Positions 6,127-13,196 of a DNA stretch of 13,876 nucleotides are shown in pieces. The first letter of the stretch is position 1; each line of letters opens with the position of its first letter. The translations under genes and the position numbers were made by a program. Source of the DNA: Methanomicrobiales archaeon (lineage in GTDB: Archaea > Halobacteriota > Methanomicrobia > Methanomicrobiales > Methanospirillaceae); assembly GCA_012798365.1 (NCBI GenBank), contig JAAZNH010000136.1:1-13876 (forward strand), given 5' to 3'. A model generated the notes under the pieces. It was given only the letters and a program-made list of their open reading frames with translations, had not been told where the DNA came from and did no database searches.

Positions 6127-7671
6127 ATGCCCACAAGAACACTCACACAACCACCGTCACGACCGGAGGAGCTTTTCTGTCTGATCCTCCTGTGCATCGC
6201 AGGCTTCTGTCTTATCGCAGGTTGCCTGTCACCCGGCCCGGCCCCGGGGAGCGGGGGGTCCCCTGCAGTCCCGGCAACGGATGCCGGAATCCGGATCATC
6301 ACCGAGGACCTTCCGCCCTTCAACTATGCCGGCCCGGACGGAAAAGCAACCGGACAGGCCACAGAAGTGGTAAACGGGATCCTCGCCAGGCTGAACAGGA
6401 AAGCACCCATCGAGATCCTGCCCTGGAATGAAGGGTATAATGCCGCACGTGCAGGTCCGGCTGTTGCGCTCTATTCAACAGGACGTACAGAGGAGCGGGA
6501 AAGACTGTTCAAGTGGGTCGGGCCGGTCACCGCGTATGACTTTACCTTCTATAAAAAGAACGGATCCGCAATTGAGCTGTACAGTGTCGAGGCAGCAGGA
6601 AAAACCGGTACCATCGGCGTTGTGAAAGAGGATGCCCGTCACCAGTTCCTGAAGCAGAACTCCGTTACCAATATCGTAACCTGCGACACCGATGCAGCAT
6701 GCCTCCGGCTCCTGCTTGACAACAAGATTGACCTCTGGTTTGGCAGTTCGGTCAATGCGCCGTCTGTTGCTGCAAAGGACGGCGTGAATCCCCTTTCCTT
6801 TACAAAAGTCTACACGGTACGGACGGTTCCGATGTATATCGCGTTCAGCAACGACACCCCTGACAGCGTCATCAGCGAATGGCAGGGCGCCCTTGATGCG
6901 ATGAAGCGGGACGGTACCTATGCTGCAATCCGACAAAAATACGGGCTGGATGCCGAAAGCGAAACCCCGGTTGCATCGTCGACCGCAGATCAGGCAGATC
7001 TGGCATTAAACCACGTTATTACCAGCACGGACAGCCGGCTGACAGGAATCCTGCATACCTACAGGATTCTCATCCAGACATTGGAAGTGAAATCAAAGGA
7101 CTGGTATAAGATCCGGCCGCTCCTGGCTGCCTTTGAAAGCAACGAGCCGGATGTCCGGACCTGGTATGCAAATCCCGATGGTTCCTACTATACCGTGAGT
7201 GACGGGCTGACCAGCGCCAACCTGAAAGGACGTGCCTACTTCCCGGTCGTTCTTGCCGGGAAAGAATCGGTGGGATCGTTCATCATCGGCTACACCACGG
7301 GTAAGAACTCTGCAGTAGTTGCAGTCCCGGTGCAGGAGAACGGGGCAGTGACCGGCGTGCTGGGGGGTTCCCTCTATGTGGACACCCTTGCCGATACAAT
7401 CAGGAAAGATATCCCGGCGCCGTTCGTCTTCTATGCCATTGATCGTGATGGAAGATTCACGCTCCACTCGGAGAAAGGACAGATCGCCCGGGATCTTGAA
7501 ACCATTGCTGCAGATTCCCCGTACGGGAAGGCACTTAGCGAGATACGGGCGAAGGAGAGTGGCGAGATCAGGTATGAAGACGGGGGTATTCAATACCAGG
7601 CAAAATTCCGCACCTCGCCGCTGACCGGGTGGAGGTTTGTTGTGGCATGGCCGGTTTCCGGCTCTGCCTGA
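6127..7671 (+). CDS. Lipoprotein with family 3 solute-binding domain fused to a Cache-like sensor domain
   Basis: This 514-residue protein has a hydrophobic leader (about 17-32) ending in lipobox LIAGC with C33 as the lipid anchor, then a Gly/Pro/Ser-rich linker. Residues 54-275 read as a family 3 solute-binding domain: IRIITEDLPPFNY at the start, GQATEVV, a WNEGYNAA segment, YSTGRTEERERLFKWVGP, and the closing WQGALDAMKRDGTYAAIRQKYG. Residues about 285-510 look like a Cache-type extracellular sensor, with WYANPDGSYYTVSDG, GRAYFPVV and the repeated sheet VVAVPVQENGAVTGVLGG. No membrane helix or kinase, methyl-accepting or GGDEF module follows, so the protein ends outside the cell. It may bind a small ligand such as an amino acid or organic acid and present it to a partner. 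No transporter genes are adjacent. GAAGGT precedes the ATG at proper spacing. Confidence 0.83.
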   Translation: MPTRTLTQPPSRPEELFCLILLCIAGFCLIAGCLSPGPAPGSGGSPAVPATDAGIRIITEDLPPFNYAGPDGKATGQATEVVNGILARLNRKAPIEILPWNEGYNAARAGPAVALYSTGRTEERERLFKWVGPVTAYDFTFYKKNGSAIELYSVEAAGKTGTIGVVKEDARHQFLKQNSVTNIVTCDTDAACLRLLLDNKIDLWFGSSVNAPSVAAKDGVNPLSFTKVYTVRTVPMYIAFSNDTPDSVISEWQGALDAMKRDGTYAAIRQKYGLDAESETPVASSTADQADLALNHVITSTDSRLTGILHTYRILIQTLEVKSKDWYKIRPLLAAFESNEPDVRTWYANPDGSYYTVSDGLTSANLKGRAYFPVVLAGKESVGSFIIGYTTGKNSAVVAVPVQENGAVTGVLGGSLYVDTLADTIRKDIPAPFVFYAIDRDGRFTLHSEKGQIARDLETIAADSPYGKALSEIRAKESGEIRYEDGGIQYQAKFRTSPLTGWRFVVAWPVSGSA

Positions 7672-7682
7672 ATATCCCGCTC

Positions 7683-7734
7683 TTTTTTTCAATCGTGGTT
7701 TTTGCCTTCATGATACCCGATCGAACCATGAAGG
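7683..7734 (+). terminator. T-run and hairpin downstream of the lipoprotein gene
   Basis: T7 at 7683-7689 begins 12 nt after the lipoprotein stop, and a second T5 follows at 7699-7703. T-runs are the usual archaeal termination signal. Just beyond, CCTTCATG (7705-7712) and CATGAAGG (7727-7734) form a perfect 8-bp stem with a 14-nt loop. Confidence 0.6.
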
Positions 7735-7773
7735 AATAATCCCATTCTGAAAAATAATACAAGAGGAAGTCGG

Positions 7774-7805
7774 AAAAACGTCGGATAAAAAGAAGACGTT
7801 TTTTT
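7774..7805. terminator. Probable bidirectional terminator between convergent operons
   Basis: AAAAACGTC (7774-7782) and GACGTTTTT (7795-7803) are perfect 9-bp arms around a 12-nt loop. Read on either strand, the stem ends in a run of T. On the minus strand it directly follows the sucD stop (TAA at 7804-7806). On the plus strand the run is T7 (7799-7805). The position between two converging transcripts fits. Confidence 0.7.
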
Positions 7806-8682
7806 AGCACCCGCACCGGAACAGCTCCCGAACCATCTCCGGGATCTCCGATACGCGGGATGCCACCGGCACGCCGTGTTTTTTGAGCCGGGCAATCTTG
7901 GACCTGGCATCGCCTTCGCCGCCTTCCACAATAGCACCAGCATGGCCCATCCGCTTGTCCGGCGGTGCTGATACTCCGGCAATATACGAGACGATCGGCA
8001 GGCTGGTGGATTTTGCACCCTCCTCTTCGAGGTTGCCTCCGACTTCTCCGACAAGAACAACCGCCTTTGTCTCAGGATCCTTCTCGAAGCGTTCCAGCAC
8101 ATCCATGAAGGTCTGGCCGATCACCGGGTCGCCACCGATACCGATGACCGTGCTCTGGCCGATACCGGCCCGCGTCAGTTCATCGACAACCTCGTAGGTG
8201 AGGGTACCTGAGCGGGAGATTACCCCCACATTGCCGCGCTTGAAAAGCCCGGCTGGCATGATCCCCATCTTAACCTCGCCGGGTGACAGGAGGCCCGGGC
8301 AGTTGGGGCCGATGACACTTGCACCTTCCATGCGGGCATAGGCAATCGCCTTCATCGAGTCCTGCACCGGCATGTGCTCGGTGATGCAGACAATCGTCGT
8401 GATACCGGCATGTGCCTCCTCCATGATTGCATCGGCAGCCGCACCTGCCGGAACAAAGATAACCGAGGCACCGATATCATGGTGCTTCATTGCCTCTTTT
8501 ACCGTATTGTATACCGGGACACCGTGGACCTGCTGGCCGCCTTTGCCGGGCGTAACACCGGCCACAACACCTTTGCCGCCAACCTGTTTTGCATAGGTAT
8601 TCATCAGGCCGATATGGAACTCTCCCTGCTTACCGGTCGCACCCTGGACAAGGACGCCGGTATTCTTATCACCGTAGATCAT
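7804..8682 (-). CDS. sucD: Succinyl-CoA synthetase (ADP-forming), alpha subunit
   Basis: This 292-residue subunit has the usual length and landmarks. A CoA-binding Rossmann-like start has VQGATGKQGEFH at 12-23. IGPNCPGLLSPGE lies at 124-136 and RSGTLTYEV at 157-165. The phosphohistidine motif GHAGA is at 246-250 with the active-site His at 247. It pairs with the beta subunit to interconvert succinate, CoA and ATP with succinyl-CoA, ADP and phosphate in the cytoplasm. Its ATG overlaps the sucC stop by 4 nt (ATGA). It is the last gene of the korDABC-sucCD block and ends at the terminator hairpin. In a methanogen with an incomplete reductive TCA branch it would run towards succinyl-CoA, the substrate of the Kor complex encoded just upstream. 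The C-terminal FRCGC is slightly unusual. Confidence 0.96.
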   Translation of the reverse strand: MIYGDKNTGVLVQGATGKQGEFHIGLMNTYAKQVGGKGVVAGVTPGKGGQQVHGVPVYNTVKEAMKHHDIGASVIFVPAGAAADAIMEEAHAGITTIVCITEHMPVQDSMKAIAYARMEGASVIGPNCPGLLSPGEVKMGIMPAGLFKRGNVGVISRSGTLTYEVVDELTRAGIGQSTVIGIGGDPVIGQTFMDVLERFEKDPETKAVVLVGEVGGNLEEEGAKSTSLPIVSYIAGVSAPPDKRMGHAGAIVEGGEGDARSKIARLKKHGVPVASRVSEIPEMVRELFRCGC

Positions 8683-9764
8683 GAGGTCACCTCCACTGCT
8701 TTCTTGACCACAAGATCCATCGTATCCAGCATCTCGTAGCCTTTCTCAGAGAGGAGCCGGCGTCCTTCGGCTTCGTTTGTGCCGGCGAGTCGGACGATCA
8801 CCTTCTGGGAGATCCCGGCTGCGATGATACCCTTTGCCACTTCGTCGCACTTGGTGATGCCGCCAAGGAGGTTGACAACAATGACTTTGACTGTCGGCAC
8901 ACTGGCAACCAGCTGAACCGCGTTTTTCACGCGTTCGCTTTCGGCACCGCCGCCAACATCAAGGAAGTTGGCTGCCTTCCCCCCATAATATTCGATAAGG
9001 TCAAGCGTTGCCATCGTGAGGCCGGCGCCATTGCCGATAACCCCGATTGCACCATCCAGTTCCACATACGAGAAGCCATGTTTTTCGGCCTCGCGTTCCC
9101 GGGGGGAAAGATCGCGGTTGACCGTGATCCCCTGCCGGCCCAGCGCGTTATCATCGACAATGATCTTCGCGTCAGCAGCAAAGACACCATCCGGAGTTGT
9201 CACAAGCGGGTTGATCTCGGCAAGGAGTGCATCCTTCTCAAGGAAAATACGGTACAGTTTGTTGATGATCGGGCCGATCTCTTTGGGGGCTGATCCCATG
9301 AGTTCGCGGAGCATGAATGGCGGCAGTTCCTTCATGAGAGGGTTTGCAACGACCTTTTTGATGAGCTCCGGGTGCTCCTTTGCCGTGACCTCGATCTCCA
9401 CGCCACCAGCCTCCGTGAAGAGGATGAGCGGCTGCTTGCTCGACCGGTCAACCGTTATCGAGAGATAGTATTCATGCTGGATGGAAAGCCGCTTCTCGGC
9501 AAGAATCTCTTTTACCGGCAGACCTTTGATCTCTTTTGCAAAAAGCTCCTGTGCAACCTTTGTCCCGGTTGCCTTGTCGGCCATCAGGATACCACCGGCT
9601 TTTCCCCGGCCGCCGACATCGACCTGTGCCTTAAGCACAAACGCGTCGCCCAGCTCGCCAAGGTGGGGGGTGAGTTCGTCAGCCGATCGGATCAGGAATC
9701 CGGCAGGGACGGGGATCCCGGCCGCCTTGATGACATTCTTTGCCTCGTATTCACGGAGTTTCAT
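8679..9764 (-). CDS. sucC: Succinyl-CoA synthetase (ADP-forming), beta subunit
   Basis: This 361-residue ATP-grasp subunit is somewhat shorter than the roughly 388 residues of the E. coli protein. Visible motifs are KLREYEAK at the N-terminus, QVDVGGRGKAGGI (47-59) and EINPL (183-187, metal and nucleotide site). Further along are GNGAGLTMATLD (244-255), FLDVGGGA (267-274) and GGITKCDEVA (301-310, the loop that meets the phosphohistidine of the alpha subunit). The ATG overlaps the korC stop and the stop overlaps the sucD ATG, each by 4 nt, so stoichiometric translation is likely. It supplies nucleotide binding for succinyl-CoA formation, next to the Kor genes that use this product. Confidence 0.96.
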   Translation of the reverse strand: MKLREYEAKNVIKAAGIPVPAGFLIRSADELTPHLGELGDAFVLKAQVDVGGRGKAGGILMADKATGTKVAQELFAKEIKGLPVKEILAEKRLSIQHEYYLSITVDRSSKQPLILFTEAGGVEIEVTAKEHPELIKKVVANPLMKELPPFMLRELMGSAPKEIGPIINKLYRIFLEKDALLAEINPLVTTPDGVFAADAKIIVDDNALGRQGITVNRDLSPREREAEKHGFSYVELDGAIGVIGNGAGLTMATLDLIEYYGGKAANFLDVGGGAESERVKNAVQLVASVPTVKVIVVNLLGGITKCDEVAKGIIAAGISQKVIVRLAGTNEAEGRRLLSEKGYEMLDTMDLVVKKAVEVTS

Positions 9765-10291
9765 GATTGTTTCCCCAGCTGCAGGCCAAGCTGCATGGCT
9801 TTTAAATTGAGTTCCTCGGTTCCCTTGGGCACCGAATCAAGGATGGCTTTCTTCAACGATTCTTCGCTCACGACATGTGTGGCCGCCACAAGGGCGCCGA
9901 GCATCACGATGTTTGCCACAATGTCCTTTTTCAGGTTCAGCTTGGCTTCCCGCGTTGCCGGGATCTCGATACATCTGCATTTCGGACGGGAGTGGACAAG
10001 CGTTGAGTCGATGAGCATGATCGCGCTTTCCTGTGCAGATGCACCGTACTTCTCGAACCCTTCCTGCGACATGATGACGTAGATATCGGGAACCGAGACC
10101 TTGGGGTAGAGGATCTGTTCATCATCGATGACAACCTGGCTCATCGATGCCCCGCCCCGGGCTTCCGGTCCGTAGACCTGGGTCTGGACCGCAAACTTGT
10201 TGTCGTACATCACGGCGGCCCGGCCCAGAATGACGGCCGAGAGGATGATCCCCTGGCCGCCAAACCCGGAAAACCTGACTTCATTCCTCAT
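9761..10291 (-). CDS. korC: 2-oxoglutarate:ferredoxin oxidoreductase, gamma subunit
   Basis: This 176-residue protein of the pyruvate/ketoisovalerate oxidoreductase gamma family has the diagnostic N-terminal FSGFGGQG (7-14), then TQVYGPEARGG (37-47). A YVIMSQEGFEKY segment follows in the middle. The gamma subunit helps hold CoA and the substrate-binding interface of the four-subunit complex that, in the reductive direction, carboxylates succinyl-CoA to 2-oxoglutarate with reduced ferredoxin. Both ends overlap neighbours by 4 nt, korB before it and sucC after it. Assignment to Kor rather than to pyruvate or ketoisovalerate oxidoreductase rests on gene order next to sucCD and fumarase and on the separate delta ferredoxin. 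Confidence 0.92.
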   Translation of the reverse strand: MRNEVRFSGFGGQGIILSAVILGRAAVMYDNKFAVQTQVYGPEARGGASMSQVVIDDEQILYPKVSVPDIYVIMSQEGFEKYGASAQESAIMLIDSTLVHSRPKCRCIEIPATREAKLNLKKDIVANIVMLGALVAATHVVSEESLKKAILDSVPKGTEELNLKAMQLGLQLGKQS

Positions 10292-11076
10292 GGCTTCACC
10301 CCCAGTGCCGGCCGGTTGCGCTTCATGAGTTCCCCGACAACGAACATATCCTCGGGGACCGGCTGGTTCTTTTCCAGAAGCCGGTCCCGCTTTGCCTTAA
10401 GGAGCGAATGGGAACGGAGGTATTCCACGTGGTCCATGACCTGCCGGAACTTGTTCCTGCGCCCGAACGCGGTCGGGCACTGGACCAGCACCTCGATAAA
10501 CGAGAAGCCGGGGGTCTCAAGGCCGACTTTGACCGCCTTTTCGAGCTCTTTCACATGATACGAGGTCCAGCGCGACACATAGTTAGCTCCCGCCGCAATC
10601 GCAAGATCACAGAGATCAAAGGGAGCCTCGTTGCACCCTGCAGGGGTGGTTGACGAGAGGCAGCCCCGGGGGGTTGTCGGGCTTCCCTGGCCCCCGGTCA
10701 TGCCGTAGATCTGGTTGTTCATGCAGACCACGGTCAGGTCGATATTGCGCCGGCAGGCATGGATGAAATGGTTGCCGCCGATTGCGGCCATATCACCGTC
10801 ACCGGTAAAAACAACCACATTGAAATCCGGCTTAGCCATCTTGACACCCGTTGCAAATGCAATGGCCCGGCCATGGGTGGTATGGAGCGAATCGGTGAGG
10901 ATGTAGCCCGGTGCACGCGAGGAACAGCCGATGCCGGAGACAAAGATGGTATCTTCCTTCTTCCAGTTCATCTGGTCAACGGCCGCAAGGGTGCAGTTGA
11001 TGATCGTACCATTCCCGCAACCGGCGCAGAAGATATGGGGAAGACGGTCTTTCCGGAACCAGTCATCGTAACTCAT
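10288..11076 (-). CDS. korB: 2-oxoglutarate:ferredoxin oxidoreductase, beta (TPP-binding) subunit
   Basis: This 262-residue protein carries the thiamine pyrophosphate signature from GDGDM (92-96) to MNN (119-121), a 30-residue span typical of TPP enzymes. It also has FCAGCGNGTI near the N-terminus (C17, C20) and IYGMTGGQGSPTTP after the TPP motif, which is family-typical. It lacks a C-terminal ferredoxin insert, as expected where a separate delta subunit supplies the clusters. It forms the catalytic site with the alpha subunit. The ATG overlaps the korA stop by 4 nt and the stop overlaps the korC ATG by 4 nt. The enzyme should be oxygen-sensitive and cytoplasmic. Confidence 0.95.
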   Translation of the reverse strand: MSYDDWFRKDRLPHIFCAGCGNGTIINCTLAAVDQMNWKKEDTIFVSGIGCSSRAPGYILTDSLHTTHGRAIAFATGVKMAKPDFNVVVFTGDGDMAAIGGNHFIHACRRNIDLTVVCMNNQIYGMTGGQGSPTTPRGCLSSTTPAGCNEAPFDLCDLAIAAGANYVSRWTSYHVKELEKAVKVGLETPGFSFIEVLVQCPTAFGRRNKFRQVMDHVEYLRSHSLLKAKRDRLLEKNQPVPEDMFVVGELMKRNRPALGVKP

Positions 11077-12176
11077 GGCTTCTCCTCCAGAGCAGCGACC
11101 AGCTCTTTTGGTGTATGGAGCTCGCCCCCCAGTTTCGGGATGGTCCGTACCGGAACACAGACATGCCGCTCGATCTCGCGGGCGATCTGGCCAAGGTTCA
11201 TCTCGGGCACCAGGAAACGCTTTGCGTTTTTGAACGCAAAAAGGGCCTTTTCCGGGAATGGCCAGACGGTACGGATCCGGAGGAACCCGATGTTTTTGTC
11301 CTTCTTGTCGTGCATTACCTGCATGACCGTGCGGACCGGTGCGCCATAGGCAACAAAGACCTGCTCGGCATCCGGGTTGATGACATCGTAATCTGCCATC
11401 TCGTACCGGGCATTTTCGATCTTGTCAACGAGGCGCCGAACCAGTGCTTCGTGCAGGGCCGGGTGCGTTGCAGCCGGGTAGCCCCGCTCGTCATGCGTGA
11501 GGCCGGTCACGTGGACATGCTGGCCGGTACCAAAGGTGGGGAATCCGGGGATCAGGTCCTTGTCAGTCACCCTGAACGGGGGACTGCCTGCAGAAAAAGG
11601 CTTCCTTCCTACCCGCTCAACCGTGTCAGGGACGATGATCTTCTCCCGCATATGCCCGATGGTCTCATCGGTCATCAGGAATACCGGGACGCGGTACTTA
11701 TCAGCGAGGTTGAACGCTTTTATCGTGAGCTCGTACATTTCCTGCACGGTTGCAGGGCAAAGGGCAATGATGGCAATATCCCCGTGGGAACCGAACCGCA
11801 CCTGCATCATGTCACCCTGGGCCGACATCGTGGGCTGGCCGGTGGAGGGGCCGCCCCGCTGCACATTGACGACTACGCAGGGGGTTTCGGTCATGACGGC
11901 AAACCCGATGTTCTCCATCATCAGGGAGAAACCCGGTCCGCTGGTTGCAGTCATGGCCCGTGCGCCGGTCCATGAGGCTCCGATGATCGAGGCCATCGAA
12001 GCGATCTCGTCCTCCATCTGGATGAAGACCCCGCCTTTCTTTGGCAGTTTCGCTGCCATATGTTCGGCAACTTCGGTTGAGGGGGTGATCGGGTACCCGC
12101 CAAAGAATGTGCAGCCCGCGGCAAGCGCCCCTTCAGCACATGCCGTGTTGCCCTGCCAGAACTCAACTCGCGTCAA
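11073..12176 (-). CDS. korA: 2-oxoglutarate:ferredoxin oxidoreductase, alpha subunit (TTG start)
   Basis: This 367-residue subunit has GGYPITPSTEVAEHM (26-40), then MEDEIASMASIIGASWTGA (54-72). TSGPGFSLMMENIG (78-91) and the QRGGPSTGQPT segment (106-116) follow, all typical of 2-oxoacid oxidoreductase alpha chains, especially the KorA/VorA group. The start codon is TTG at 12176. An in-frame stop at 12180-12182 leaves no upstream alternative, and AAGGTGG lies about 10 nt upstream at the end of korD. The TTGA sequence makes a 4-nt overlap with the korD stop. With the beta, gamma and delta subunits it makes the ferredoxin-dependent enzyme that links succinyl-CoA and 2-oxoglutarate. Confidence 0.95.
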   Translation of the reverse strand: MTRVEFWQGNTACAEGALAAGCTFFGGYPITPSTEVAEHMAAKLPKKGGVFIQMEDEIASMASIIGASWTGARAMTATSGPGFSLMMENIGFAVMTETPCVVVNVQRGGPSTGQPTMSAQGDMMQVRFGSHGDIAIIALCPATVQEMYELTIKAFNLADKYRVPVFLMTDETIGHMREKIIVPDTVERVGRKPFSAGSPPFRVTDKDLIPGFPTFGTGQHVHVTGLTHDERGYPAATHPALHEALVRRLVDKIENARYEMADYDVINPDAEQVFVAYGAPVRTVMQVMHDKKDKNIGFLRIRTVWPFPEKALFAFKNAKRFLVPEMNLGQIAREIERHVCVPVRTIPKLGGELHTPKELVAALEEKP

Positions 12177-12445
12177 TATTCAATCGCCACCTTGTGGGGT
12201 TCATAGGGTTCCTCGTCAATCCACGTGATCGCCTGGTCCGGGCAGGTAAGCTGGCAGACCCCGCAGAGCTGCCTGCCGTAGAGGTTGCGGAGCCGGCAGT
12301 TGGTGCAGCGCTCCGGCCTGTCCAGTTCCGGCACCGCAATGCCCTTGCGGTTGAGCTTCCTGCCCTCGCGGAAGATCTTATACGGGCAGACTTTTGTACA
12401 GAGGTTGCAGCCTTTGCACCGGGTCTCGTCGATTACGAGTTTCAT
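12173..12445 (-). CDS. korD: 2-oxoglutarate:ferredoxin oxidoreductase, delta (ferredoxin) subunit
   Basis: This is a 90-residue ferredoxin-like protein. The first cluster motif is canonical: C10/C13/C16/C20-P. The second is irregular: C47-x2-C50, then ten residues, then C61-x2-C64-x3-C68-P, giving five cysteines instead of four. The electron-transfer role in the Kor complex follows from size and position at the head of korDABC. The ATG at 12445 has an AGGA 10 nt upstream and overlaps the stop of a 9-codon leader ORF by ATGA. The second motif should still bind a 4Fe-4S cluster using C61, C64 and C68 plus one of C47 or C50, but this is inference. Confidence 0.93.
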   Translation of the reverse strand: MKLVIDETRCKGCNLCTKVCPYKIFREGRKLNRKGIAVPELDRPERCTNCRLRNLYGRQLCGVCQLTCPDQAITWIDEEPYEPHKVAIEY

Positions 12446-12471
12446 AAGTCGGCAGTCCTGTCGTTGTACAT
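12442..12471 (-). CDS. Possible 9-codon leader peptide upstream of korD
   Basis: On the minus strand, ATG at 12471 opens MYNDRTADL and stops at TGA (12442-12444), overlapping the korD ATG as ATGA. A strong Shine-Dalgarno-like GAGGT sits 7 nt before the leader ATG, better placed than the AGGA used by korD, which lies inside the leader. The overlap is the same type as at the other junctions of the operon. It may couple korD translation to the leader. It could also be chance, since the peptide is too short to judge by content. Confidence 0.4.
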   Translation of the reverse strand: MYNDRTADL

Positions 12472-12626
12472 ATGGGCGACCTCTACAAAAAACCTGTTGT
12501 TTCTCCTAAGTGTCACACGATCCAAAGGGGATGGTGACCAGCAGATATCCACTTGAACACATCCCCGATCTTTGACCCGCCTACACCAGATACCGTAAAT
12601 GATTCAGGGGCCACCCAGCCGGTTTT
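12472..12626. other. Intergenic region between fumarase beta and korD
   Basis: This 155-bp stretch (181 bp if the leader ORF is not counted) holds the leader's Shine-Dalgarno site and no recognisable gene. I see no convincing terminator after the fumarase beta stop on the minus strand. I also see only weak TATA-like stretches (minus-strand TCATTTACGG around 12597-12606 and GGATATCT around 12542-12549). Readthrough from the fumarase genes, plus a weak internal promoter, is possible. Confidence 0.4.
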
Positions 12627-13196
12627 TTAGTCCGATTTGCATTGATGGGGGGAATAAGATTCGAACGCTGCCTTTGCATGTTCCCGTGCGGCATCGAAGA
12701 TATCCTGCCCGCGGGCATCGATCCCGACAACAAGCGGGAGACGGTCAAGCTCAATTACCCAGACCGCTTCAGCCATACCAAGGTCCTCGTAAAATACACC
12801 TTTCAGGATCATGTGGGATGAGGCTAGGGCCGCACACCCCCCGGTGAAAGCCAGGTAAACGCCCTTTCCCACCAGCTGCTGTCGTACCGTTGCACCCATT
12901 CCCCCCTTGCCGATGAGTGCCCGCACACCTTTTTCGATCAGGAACCCCTCAAGTTCATTCATCCGGGCCGAAGTTGTCGGACCTGCCGCTATTACTTTCC
13001 CGTCCTGGATAACCGGGCCACAGTGATAGATTGCCGCACCGTTCGGATCAAACGGGATACCTTTTTCCTGCATCCGGAGGTGTGCCTCGTCGCGTGCAGT
13101 ATACACAATACCGGAAAGTTCGACCGGGTCACCGGCGTTGAGCTGCAACACTTCGTTTCCCAGCGGGGTCTTCAGCTGCACAACCTGCCCGGTCAT
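12627..13196 (-). CDS. fumB: Class I fumarate hydratase, beta subunit (C-terminal domain protein)
   Basis: This 189-residue protein matches the C-terminal half of class I fumarases, which in archaea and many anaerobes is a separate subunit. Motifs include LKTPLG (8-13), the IVYTARDEAH segment (30-39) and AGPTTSARM (71-79, substrate binding). IGKGGMG (95-101) and GGCAAL (119-124) follow. It combines with the alpha chain to interconvert malate and fumarate. Its ATG overlaps the alpha stop by 4 nt. The symbol fumB here means the beta chain, not the E. coli anaerobic isozyme. An L-tartrate dehydratase beta chain has the same fold and cannot be fully excluded, but the Kor/Suc neighbours favour fumarase. 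Confidence 0.9.
   Translation of the reverse strand: MTGQVVQLKTPLGNEVLQLNAGDPVELSGIVYTARDEAHLRMQEKGIPFDPNGAAIYHCGPVIQDGKVIAAGPTTSARMNELEGFLIEKGVRALIGKGGMGATVRQQLVGKGVYLAFTGGCAALASSHMILKGVFYEDLGMAEAVWVIELDRLPLVVGIDARGQDIFDAAREHAKAAFESYSPHQCKSD

Noticed and set aside
11115..11975. 286-codon plus-strand frame opposite korA
   Set aside because: The opposite strand carries all the expected KorA motifs. The antisense product is rich in unlikely residue patterns and has no Shine-Dalgarno site or family match.
12173..12445. KorD as a broken ferredoxin gene because the second cysteine motif is interrupted
   Set aside because: The frame is intact, the operon overlaps are preserved and enough cysteines remain for a second cluster, so a lineage-specific variant is more likely than decay.
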